In this document: positions 42,850 through 50,176 of the stretch, in pieces
Layout: the number at the start of each line of letters is the position of its first letter
Numbering within the stretch: the first letter of the stretch is position 1
Source of the DNA: Anaerotruncus massiliensis (ex Togo et al. 2026)
Lineage (GTDB): Bacteria; Bacillota; Clostridia; Oscillospirales; Ruminococcaceae
Length of the DNA stretch: 64,000 nucleotides
NCBI RefSeq assembly: GCF_900199635.1
Contig: NZ_LT962687.1
Location: 2,728,541-2,792,540 of the forward strand
Direction: 5' to 3'
Notes under the pieces: generated by a model
Database searches by the model: none
Seen by the model: only the letters and a program-made list of their open reading frames with translations
Told to the model about the DNA's origin: nothing
Position numbers and translations under genes: made by a program

Positions 42850-42925
42850 CGTAAGAATGCCGTAAGAATCTTTTGCGGCTTCGTTCATAATTCCGCCATG
42901 TTTTGTGGACGCGCGGTGCTATAAT
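42850..42925 (+). promoter_or_regulatory. Promoter of the WG-repeat lipoprotein with two 11-bp-spaced direct repeats
   Basis: CGTAAGAAT occurs at 42850 and 42861, exactly 11 bp apart, as in sites for OmpR-family regulators. An extended -10 (TGC TATAAT, 42917-42925) follows about 50 nt later and leads to the gene at 43031. Confidence 0.5.
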
Positions 42926-43030
42926 GAAATTGGGAAATCGCGGGAGCGGGCAGGAAAACGCCCGGAATTGCGCACTGTTCCTGTGAAACCCGCACGGACG
43001 GCGAATTCGCCCTAGAAAGGGGACTGTCAT

Positions 43031-44677
43031 ATGAAAAAGACCGCATTGCTGCTGGCGCTGCTGCTGGCCCTCTCCGGCTGCCAGCCCGCCGCGCCCGTCG
43101 AGGCGCAGAACGGCGGGAGCGCTTCCTCCGCCGCGGAGGAGTCCGCCCCGGCGTCAGGCCCGGCGGACGAGGACTCCCGGGAGAACCCCGCCCCGCAGGC
43201 GGACGCCTCCTACGTCGACGCGCCCGAGCCGGACGAGCCCCCGCAGACGACGGTCGGCGCGATCGAGCTGCCCGCCGAACCGGCCTCCTCCGACGCCGGC
43301 TATTCGGTCGACCTGCTCACCCCCGCGCAGTACGACCTCTACTACCCGCTCAACCGGGGCGGCTACCGGCAGTTCCAGACCGCCGACTTCTTCCCGCTGG
43401 GGCAGGGCGGCAAATACGCCGTCGCCAACCGGAACGGCAGGCTGCTGACCAACGTGGAATACGAGCTCGGCATCGAGGGCTGGAACTCGATCGACGGCAT
43501 GGTGCCGCTCAAAAAGGACGGCAAGGCGGGCGCGATCGACGCGGCCGACGGCTCCGTGCTCGTGCCGTTTGAATACGACGACGTGTGGTGCGCCAGCGGC
43601 AGCGACGGGAGCGGCCTCTACAGGGTGCAGAAGGGCGACGCCGTCGAGATGATCGACCGCACGGGCGTCACCCGCTTTTCGATGGAGCGCGGGGACGACT
43701 TCACGGCGCTCAAAAAACGGTTCGTGCTCTATAAGGACGGGATGCTGCGCTTTTATAACCAGCAGTACTCCCCCATCGCCAACTTCGCCTGCGACGGGAT
43801 GGAGGTCGTCTCCAGCCCCCGCACCAACGAGGGGGGCCGCGACCTGATCGCCTTTGATTACGAGGGCGCGTGGGGCCTCGCGGACAGCGACGGCAAATTC
43901 CTGACCGACCCGGTCTACGACGAGATCGGCTATTTCACCGGCTCCTACGCGGTGGTCACCCAGAACGGCAAGCGCGGCATCATCAACGACCGCGGCAAGG
44001 TGGTCGTCAAGCCCGAATGGGACGACATCACCCTCTATAAAAGCAGCGCGAGCGTCTGCAAGGACAACCGCTGGGGCGTCATCACCGACATCGACAGCGG
44101 CGAGCCCGCCGTCAAGCCCTCCTATGACTACATCATGGGCTTCGGGGATTACGGCTACGCCTGCTTCGAGCGCAACGGCAAGTTCGGCATCATGGACAAG
44201 GAGGGCAACGAGATCGTTCCCGCGCGGTACGACGGCACCCTCTCGACCTCCCGCTCGCTCGACAAGGGCTACTATATCCTCGAAAGCGGCGACGGCCCCT
44301 TTAACAGCGGCATCGTCGACGGCCGGGGCCGCGTCATCATCCCGACCGACCACTACGTCCAGCCGGGCGCGGACGGGGAAAAGCTTAACCTCGTCCTGAC
44401 CCCCTCGGGCAAGTGGGGCTTTGCCAACGACCGCGGGCAGTTCGTCATCGACGCGCAGTTTGAAAACGCCTCCCCCTTCATCAGCGGCAAAAACGTCGCC
44501 TTCGTCCAGAAGGACGGCAAAATCTGCCTGGTCAACCGCAAGGGCGAGCTCGTGCTCAAAACCGTCTTCAGCGACCTCATCGGCTACAACCCCGATACCA
44601 TGGTCTGCGCCATGGAGTATACCGCCGCGGACGGCACCGTCAAGGGCTGCCTCGTCAAGGTGAACCTCCCCGCCTAG
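43031..44677 (+). CDS. WG-repeat lipoprotein
   Basis: 548 aa secreted lipoprotein: signal peptide with lipobox ALSGC (Cys17), an acidic Ser/Ala/Glu/Pro linker to about residue 90, then tandem WG/KWG repeats (NGKRGIINDRGKVVVKPEWDD, NRWGVITD, NGKFGIMDKEGNEIVPARYD, SGKWGFANDRGQFVIDAQFE), a beta-propeller-like fold. Function unknown; probably a surface sensor or adhesin-like scaffold. ATG 43031 is ten bases after AAAGGGG. The promoter at 42850-42925 has OmpR-type repeats, so it may be stress regulated. Confidence 0.88.
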   Translation: MKKTALLLALLLALSGCQPAAPVEAQNGGSASSAAEESAPASGPADEDSRENPAPQADASYVDAPEPDEPPQTTVGAIELPAEPASSDAGYSVDLLTPAQYDLYYPLNRGGYRQFQTADFFPLGQGGKYAVANRNGRLLTNVEYELGIEGWNSIDGMVPLKKDGKAGAIDAADGSVLVPFEYDDVWCASGSDGSGLYRVQKGDAVEMIDRTGVTRFSMERGDDFTALKKRFVLYKDGMLRFYNQQYSPIANFACDGMEVVSSPRTNEGGRDLIAFDYEGAWGLADSDGKFLTDPVYDEIGYFTGSYAVVTQNGKRGIINDRGKVVVKPEWDDITLYKSSASVCKDNRWGVITDIDSGEPAVKPSYDYIMGFGDYGYACFERNGKFGIMDKEGNEIVPARYDGTLSTSRSLDKGYYILESGDGPFNSGIVDGRGRVIIPTDHYVQPGADGEKLNLVLTPSGKWGFANDRGQFVIDAQFENASPFISGKNVAFVQKDGKICLVNRKGELVLKTVFSDLIGYNPDTMVCAMEYTAADGTVKGCLVKVNLPA

Positions 44678-44700
44678 TTCCGAAAGCTGAGAAAAAGAAA

Positions 44701-44733
44701 AAAAGCCGCCCGCAAGGGCGGCTTTCCTTTTTG
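44701..44733 (+). terminator. WG-repeat lipoprotein terminator
   Basis: AAAGCCGCCC stem, GCAA loop, GGGCGGCTTT, then CCTTTTT; 24 nt after the stop. Confidence 0.85.
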
Positions 44734-44836
44734 GCGCTTTTGAAAAGCGCCGTGAAATTTTGGTCCAGGCGGGGCGCCATCCGTGCCCGCCGGTCCCGAA
44801 GTCGGTTCCGTGCATCAACCTTTGCCAAAAAATGCA

Positions 44837-44865
44837 TTGAACACGCCGGGGATTTATGGGATAAT
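44837..44865 (+). promoter_or_regulatory. Sigma-A promoter of fbp
   Basis: TTGAAC (44837-44842), 17-nt spacer, GATAAT (44860-44865). It implies a ~258-nt leader before the fbp start. Confidence 0.65.
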
Positions 44866-45031
44866 AGCCGGAGAGCGGTCATTGCCCCGAAACGGGATAT
44901 GCCGCGGCGTCACCGGCAGGCCGTGCCAAAAGTCCTTTACACACAGGGCGGGGGTCCTGCGCGCGGGCGCGGCTGAATGAATAAAAGCCGTTCGCGCCAA
45001 GGGCGGCGGGCGGCCTGTATCAACGGTTCTT

Positions 45032-45090
45032 TGCCGCCGCCTGCCCTTCGGGCGGACGGCGTCCCCATCCGGGCGGTCGTTGTGTACGGC
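45032..45090 (+). repeat. Diverged copy F of the 75-nt module in the fbp leader
   Basis: Aligns without gaps to 28642-28700 (GCCGCC, TGCCC, triloop TTC, GGGCG, GTCCCCAT, CGGGC, GTCG blocks). It lies inside the inferred fbp 5' leader. The rest of 44734-45129 shows a CTTTT/AAAAG hairpin (44734-44750) and no further gene. Confidence 0.55.
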
Positions 45091-45129
45091 AGGCTTTCCT
45101 TCAGGAAGGCCGGAAGGAGGAGAAAACAG

Positions 45130-47115
45130 ATGGACAAAGGGAGCGGACGGGTGAGCGACCTGCGGTATTTGCAGCTGCTTGCCCGGCAATACCCGAACAC
45201 GCGGGCGGCAAGCAGCGAGATCATCAATCTCCAGGCGATCCTCAACCTGCCCAAGGGCACCGAGCATTTCATGTCCGACCTGCACGGGGAGTACGAGGCG
45301 TTTTTACATATCCTCAACAGCGCGTCGGGCGCGGTGCGGGAAAAATGCGACATCCTCTTTGAAAACACGATGACGCGGGAGGAGCGCGCGCGCCTGGCCA
45401 CGCTGATCTACTATCCCGAGGAGAAGCTGCGGGAGATCCACGAGACGGTCGGGGACATCGGGGAGTGGTATAAGCTCACCCTTCACCGGCTGATCGAGAT
45501 CTGCCGGCTCGTCACCTCCAAATACACCCGGTCCAAGGTGCGCAAGGCGCTGCCCGCGGACTACGCCTATATCATCGACGAGCTGCTCAACACCAACTAC
45601 GAGGTGCACAACAAAAAGGACTACTATGAAAACATCCTCTCGACGATCATCCATCTCGGCCGCGCGGAGGATTTCATCACCGCGGTGTCCGGGGTCATCA
45701 AGACGCTGATCGTCGACCACCTGCACATTGTGGGGGACATCTTCGACCGGGGCCCCCGCGCCGACATCATCCTCGATTCCCTCATGGCGCACCATTCGGT
45801 GGACATCCAGTGGGGCAACCACGACGTGCTCTGGATGGGTGCGGCCACCGGCAGCCGCACCTGCATCGCGACGGTGCTCAACAACTCGATCACCTACAAC
45901 AACCTCGAGGTGATCGAGACCGGTTACGGCATCAGCCTGCGCCCGCTGGCGCTCTTCGCCAACGAGGTTTACCGCGACGTGGACGTCTCGCGCTTCCTGC
46001 CCAAGGGGCCGGTCGACGCGGCCACCTTCGACGCCAAGGACGCCGCGCTCGCCGCGCGGATGCACAAGGCGATCGCGGTCATCCTCTTCAAGCTCGAGGG
46101 GCAGATCATTTTACGCAACCCGGCATTCGGCATGGACGACCGGCTCCTGCTCGACAAGATCGACTACGCGAACCGCACCGTGCGGATCGGGGGGGCCGAC
46201 TTCCCGCTGCGGGACACCGAGCTTCCCACCGTCGACCGCGCGAACCCCTACGCCCTCTCCCCCGAGGAGGAGCGGGTCATGGCGCAGCTCAAGGCGGCCT
46301 TCCTCAGCAGCGAGAAGCTCCAGCGGCACGCGCGCTTCCTCTACACCAAGGGCGGGCTTTACAAATGCTACAACGGCAACCTGCTCTATCACGGCTGCAT
46401 CCCGATGAACGACGACAGTTCCTTCATGGAATTTTCCATCGGCTGCGAAAAGCTCGCGGGCCGGGCCTTTTTCGACCACGCGGAGGCGCTGGCCCGGCAG
46501 GGCTATTACGCCCCCGAGGGCTCGTCCGAAAAACAGTCAGGCAAGGACTTTTTGTGGTTCCTCTGGTGCGGGCGCAACTCCCCCCTCTTCGGGCGGGACC
46601 ACATCGCCACCTTTGAGCGGGCGCTCGTCCCCGACGAGACGACGTGGGTGGAGCGCAAAAACCCCTATTACTCCTACTACAACGACGCGGACGTCTGCAT
46701 CCGCATTCTGCGGGAGTTCAGCCTGGAGGGCCCCCACTGCCACATCGTGAACGGCCATGTGCCGGTCAAGTCGAAGGACGGGGAGAATCCCATCAAGGCG
46801 GGCGGGCGGCTGATCGTCATCGACGGCGGCTTCTGCCGCGCCTACCAGCCGACCACCGGCATCGCGGGCTACACCCTGATCTACAACTCCTGGGGCATCC
46901 GCATCGCCTCCCACGAGCCCTTCTCCGGGCGGGAAAACGCCATCCGCAACAACAAGGACATCGTCTCCACCTCGGTGGTGTTCGAGCGGATGGAATCCCG
47001 CATCAAGATCGCCGAGACCGACATCGGCGAGGAACTTCGGCGCAACATCGAGGACCTCAAATGGCTGCTTATCGCCTTTAAAACCGGAGAGATCAAAGAG
47101 AGGAATTCCTATTGA
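45130..47115 (+). CDS. fbp: Class III fructose-1,6-bisphosphatase
   Basis: Gluconeogenic phosphatase of the Firmicutes type, unrelated to FBPase I. 661 aa, the family's usual size. The metallophosphatase centre is visible: MSDLHGEYEAF, GDIFDRGPRADIILD, WGNHDVLWMGAA; later NGHVPVKSKDGENPIKAGG and DGGFCRAYQ complete the site. ATG 45130 follows GGAGGAGAA; an upstream in-frame ATG (44977) reaches into the repeat-like leader and is not supported. Own promoter with a long leader, strong terminator after it. Confidence 0.96.
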   Translation: MDKGSGRVSDLRYLQLLARQYPNTRAASSEIINLQAILNLPKGTEHFMSDLHGEYEAFLHILNSASGAVREKCDILFENTMTREERARLATLIYYPEEKLREIHETVGDIGEWYKLTLHRLIEICRLVTSKYTRSKVRKALPADYAYIIDELLNTNYEVHNKKDYYENILSTIIHLGRAEDFITAVSGVIKTLIVDHLHIVGDIFDRGPRADIILDSLMAHHSVDIQWGNHDVLWMGAATGSRTCIATVLNNSITYNNLEVIETGYGISLRPLALFANEVYRDVDVSRFLPKGPVDAATFDAKDAALAARMHKAIAVILFKLEGQIILRNPAFGMDDRLLLDKIDYANRTVRIGGADFPLRDTELPTVDRANPYALSPEEERVMAQLKAAFLSSEKLQRHARFLYTKGGLYKCYNGNLLYHGCIPMNDDSSFMEFSIGCEKLAGRAFFDHAEALARQGYYAPEGSSEKQSGKDFLWFLWCGRNSPLFGRDHIATFERALVPDETTWVERKNPYYSYYNDADVCIRILREFSLEGPHCHIVNGHVPVKSKDGENPIKAGGRLIVIDGGFCRAYQPTTGIAGYTLIYNSWGIRIASHEPFSGRENAIRNNKDIVSTSVVFERMESRIKIAETDIGEELRRNIEDLKWLLIAFKTGEIKERNSY

Positions 47116-47120
47116 TTTTG

Positions 47121-47156
47121 AAAAGGCCGCCCTTTTGGGCGGCCTTTCCTTTTTTT
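47121..47156 (+). terminator. fbp terminator
   Basis: AAAGGCCGCCC stem, TTTT loop, GGGCGGCCTTT, CCTTTTTTT; six nt after the stop. Confidence 0.9.
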
Positions 47157-47719
47157 GATTTTCCGCCCTGCGGGCAGAGGCTTTTTTGCGCCCCTCCAGG
47201 GCGCTTTGGATTTGCCGCACTGCGTCTGGCAAGCCTTTTACGCGCCCCTCTGGGGCGCTTTCAATGCGCCGCCTTTGGCGGCATAGATTGCCGGGTCACG
47301 CCCCGGCGGGCGGTTTTAGATTTGCCGCGCTGCGCCCGGCGGGGCTTTCACGGGAATTGCCGCTTTCCAAGCGGCAAGAATCACGAGCGCGTTCCGCCGC
47401 GCGCCACGGGTTCCTTTTCGGACGGACGAAAAGGAACCAAAAGTCCGCCTAAGAACCCTCCGCCGGGTTCTTAGGAATCTCCGGGAGTACCTTGCCAGTA
47501 CCCGCAGGTTACCGTCACACCCCACGGGTACACCAGCTGTGGGCACAACTCAGGTTGCGGGTGCTCCCAACAGGTAGGAATGGAAGGCGCGGCGAGCTTG
47601 TCGGGTAGGGGCACATGCATCGCTTGACCGATCGCGGGGTCAGTTGCGGGCAGGGGCCGCAGCTGACATACGCCCTGCGCTCCCAACGACCGAAGCCGGA
47701 TGGCTCGCCGAAGACGCAC

Positions 47720-47794
47720 GGCGGAAAACAACGCCCGTCCCGGGCGTTCGCGCGCCTTGCGCGCGTGCGCGGCGTAGCCGCGCAGTTTTCCGCC
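47720..47794 (+). ncRNA. 75-nt four-way-junction module, copy B
   Basis: Same geometry and length as copy A: 10-bp closing stem, three abutting hairpins. Loops differ (TCC, CTT-type, GTA) while all stems stay paired. Confidence 0.65.
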
Positions 47795-48074
47795 TCCCCG
47801 TGGGAGATGCGCGCCACGCAAAAGCGGACGTGCCTCCCCGAACGCACGTCCGATTCGGTTCTGGAGACTCGCCGGCAGAGGCATTGCGCCCGCGGCGCGG
47901 CGGCTGACGGGATGCTGTAAGCTTGTTCGCTGATCCGTGACAGGGCGCCGCCGACTTTGGCCGTAGGCCAACTGGAGGCGACGCGGGGGTCAAGGGGGCA
48001 TGGCCCCCTGCGGCTTCTTTCCCCCATTTCTTGTCCGTACAAGAAATGGGGCCGCCCGCCGGGGCGGGACCCGG

Positions 48075-48213
48075 CAACTACGCCGCTCGACGAGCGGTAT
48101 GTCTAAGGGGTCGCTGTCGGTCGACTACCGACAAGCTACGCCGCTCGATGAGCGGACAATCTAAAACCGCCGTCGGTCGGCCACCGACAACCTCCGCCGC
48201 TCGCCGAGCGGCA
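48075..48213 (+). repeat. Tandem 56-bp double-hairpin repeats, array B
   Basis: GTCGG at 48116 and 48172 (56 bp apart), preceded by a partial unit with hairpin 2 only (48080-48096). Hairpin stems match array A; loops are CGACT, CGGCC, CGACG, CGATG and CGCCG. Confidence 0.85.
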
Positions 48214-48218
48214 AACCC

Positions 48219-48776
48219 CTACAAGTCCATTGCCAAATCGCGCGCGGCCTCCAGCCATTCGCTCTTCGCGGCATCGCCGATGTCGCCGAGGCCGGACGCC
48301 ACGAGGATACCGCGGTCCTCCCAGCCGAGATAGTCGGCCATGACCTCGTAGTTTGCGACGGCGGGCTCGAAGTCGTCCTCCTCCTCGGAGGCGCCGCAGA
48401 GGATGAGCGCGCTCTCCTTGTCCGCGAACGCCCGGCGCTTGTCGTCGCCGTGGCAGAGCGGGTAGAACCGGTCGATGACGGCCTTGAGCTGGGCGGGAAA
48501 TCCAAAGTAATAGATCGGCGCGGCAAAGACGATCATGTCCGCCACATTGAGTTTGGGATAGAGCTTCTGCATGTCGTCCTGCTGGACGCAGGGCAGGCCG
48601 TCCTTTTTCCAGCAGCGCTCGCACGCCTGGCAGCCCGCGATCTTCATGCCGCTGACCCGCAGGACCTCGGTCTCATGCCCCTTTTCCCGCGCCGCGGCGG
48701 CGAACGCCTCCGCGAGGACCTGGCTGTTGCCCTTTGGGCGCGGACTCCCCACCAATACCAGGATGTTCTTTTTCAT
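48219..48776 (-). CDS. Iron-sulfur flavoprotein / NADPH-dependent FMN reductase family
   Basis: 185 aa flavodoxin-fold protein: ILVLVGSPRPKGNSQVLAEAF binds FMN phosphate, and the CQACERCWKKDGLPC pattern (CxxCxxC...C) is the compact 4Fe-4S motif of Isf-type proteins. AAPIYYFGFPAQLKAVIDRF is also typical. Likely an electron carrier or reductase in redox stress. ATG 48776 with GGAGGAATGTGGC upstream; 19 nt after degV, so one operon. Confidence 0.9.
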   Translation of the reverse strand: MKKNILVLVGSPRPKGNSQVLAEAFAAAAREKGHETEVLRVSGMKIAGCQACERCWKKDGLPCVQQDDMQKLYPKLNVADMIVFAAPIYYFGFPAQLKAVIDRFYPLCHGDDKRRAFADKESALILCGASEEEDDFEPAVANYEVMADYLGWEDRGILVASGLGDIGDAAKSEWLEAARDLAMDL

Positions 48777-48795
48777 GCCACATTCCTCCGTCCGG

Positions 48796-49629
48796 TCAAA
48801 ATGCGATGATGACGCCGCCTTCGTTCGCATACATTGTACTGATGCCGCGGGTGGGGGCGACGACGATCTCCTTGAAGTTGTAGCGGCGGGCGGCCTCCGC
48901 GCGGATGAAATGCGCCTGCCGTTCATTGTTGCAGTGGGTGATGACGAGGGTGCGGTCGGAGAAATTACTCCGCCGCTCGCCGATGATGTCGACCAGCCTT
49001 GTGAAGGCGCGCACCGAGCCGCGCGCCTTTTCATAGAGCTTGATTTCGCCGGCGTCCCCCATCATGATCGGACGCAGCGACATCGCGGACGCGACATAGC
49101 CGGTCAGCCTGCCCATACGGCCCGCCTTGATGAGGGTGTCGAGGTTCTCCACGATGAAATAGGTCTTCATCCCGTGGATGAACGCGGTGACCTCGCGGAC
49201 GATCTCGTCGAACGCCATCCCCGCCTCGGCGCACTCCTTGATCCGGATGCCGACGGCGATCTCCCCGGCGGACGCGGAGAGGGAATCAAAGACGTGCACA
49301 CGGTGGCCCGGATGCTCCGATTCGACCATCTCCCTGGCGACCATCGCGCTGTTGTAGGAGCCGCTCAGCTTGGAGGAAAGGGTGACCGCGAAGACCTCCT
49401 CCGCCTCGAGAAAGAGCCTCGCCCACACGTCGGGCGCGGGACAGGCGGATTTCGGGATGTGGCGGCTCTGCTTCATGGCCGCGAGAAACCGCGGGATGTC
49501 CATCGAATCGTCATCGACGTAGCTCACGTCGTCGAGCAGGATGGTCAGCGGCGCCGTCCGAGCGTTCAGCGGCCCGGTAAGCGCGGGAACCAGCTCGCAG
49601 CAGCTGTCGGCAACCAGTTTGTATTCCAT
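48796..49629 (-). CDS. DegV/FakB family fatty-acid-binding protein
   Basis: 277 aa. The family binds long-chain fatty acids and, as FakB, presents them to the kinase FakA. Seen: VADSCCELVPAL, SSKLSGSYNSA, VHVFDSLSASAGEI, GRMGRLTGYVAS, APTRGISTMYANEGGVI. No fakA gene is in the window, so the kinase partner is an inference. ATG 49629 follows AAAGGACC. Own promoter 49774-49802. Confidence 0.92.
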   Translation of the reverse strand: MEYKLVADSCCELVPALTGPLNARTAPLTILLDDVSYVDDDSMDIPRFLAAMKQSRHIPKSACPAPDVWARLFLEAEEVFAVTLSSKLSGSYNSAMVAREMVESEHPGHRVHVFDSLSASAGEIAVGIRIKECAEAGMAFDEIVREVTAFIHGMKTYFIVENLDTLIKAGRMGRLTGYVASAMSLRPIMMGDAGEIKLYEKARGSVRAFTRLVDIIGERRSNFSDRTLVITHCNNERQAHFIRAEAARRYNFKEIVVAPTRGISTMYANEGGVIIAF

Positions 49630-49773
49630 CGTTTCAGGTCCTTTCCACCGCGGCCCCAGCGCCCTCCGCCGCAATCCAAAACGGACCCGCCGTTTTGCGG
49701 CCGCCCCGGCGGCCGGTCCGCCCACGGCGGACGATTGCGGCGCGTGCGCGCCGCGAAATTTACAGTTAGGTTT

Positions 49774-49802
49774 ATCATACCGCAGTTTGCCCGATAAATC
49801 AA
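49774..49802 (-). promoter_or_regulatory. Sigma-A promoter of degV
   Basis: Minus-strand TTGATT (49802-49797), 17-nt spacer, TATGAT (49779-49774). With the feoA promoter it accounts for the 310-nt gap 49630-49939; the remainder shows only GC hairpins. Confidence 0.65.
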
Positions 49803-49848
49803 TGCGCGTGGCAGGGAATGTTGTGCAAAAAGCCGCCGCCCGCTCCAC

Positions 49849-49877
49849 TTGACAAAGGATATGGGATGGCGTATCAT
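49849..49877 (+). promoter_or_regulatory. Sigma-A promoter of feoAB
   Basis: TTGACA (49849-49854), 17-nt spacer, TATCAT (49872-49877). No clear Fur or DtxR palindrome overlaps it. Confidence 0.75.
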
Positions 49878-49939
49878 GTAAGCCGTGGCTAACAATTCGA
49901 TTGGAAACGTCCTGCAACCGCAGGCAATGAGGGGTACAT

Positions 49940-50176
49940 ATGACACTGGATCAACTGGGCGTGGGAAACAGCGGCATCATTTTGAAGGTCGGCGGCGCGG
50001 GCGCCCTGCGCAGGCGGCTGCTCGACATGGGCCTCACCCCGAAGACGCGGGTGATGGTGCGCAAGGTCGCGCCGATGGGCGACCCGATCGAACTGCACCT
50101 GCGCGGGTACGAGCTGACCCTGCGGCTTGAGGACGCGCGGGAGATCGAACTGGAAGCAGAGGAGGACGCGCAATGA
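49940..50176 (+). CDS. feoA: Ferrous iron transport protein A
   Basis: 78-aa SH3-like cytoplasmic partner of FeoB. GGAGALRRRLLDMGLTPKTRVMV and DPIELHLRGYELTLR are typical. ATG 49940 follows GAGGGG. Its 3' end overlaps feoB by 4 nt. Confidence 0.95.
   Translation: MTLDQLGVGNSGIILKVGGAGALRRRLLDMGLTPKTRVMVRKVAPMGDPIELHLRGYELTLRLEDAREIELEAEEDAQ

Larger units (their letters stand above)
47161..48213 (+). repeat. Structured non-coding repeat region B (~1 kb), paralogue of region A
   Basis: No credible gene in 47116-48218. Same orientation and order of hairpins as region A: GCGCCCC-type triloop stems (47189-47260), 47357-47377, 47413-47442, 47452-47479, an extra ~90 bp at 47570-47670 absent from A, a four-way junction 47720-47794, 47945-47985, 48022-48051 and a 56-bp array. 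It lies 3' of fbp in sense orientation and ends at the 3' end of the flavoprotein gene. Stem 48022-48051 keeps 12 pairs although four of them differ from A. Confidence 0.85.

Noticed and set aside
49855-49940. A Fur box upstream of feoA
   Set aside because: Only a short CAATTCGATTG palindrome occurs; it does not match the GATAAT repeats of Fur sites.
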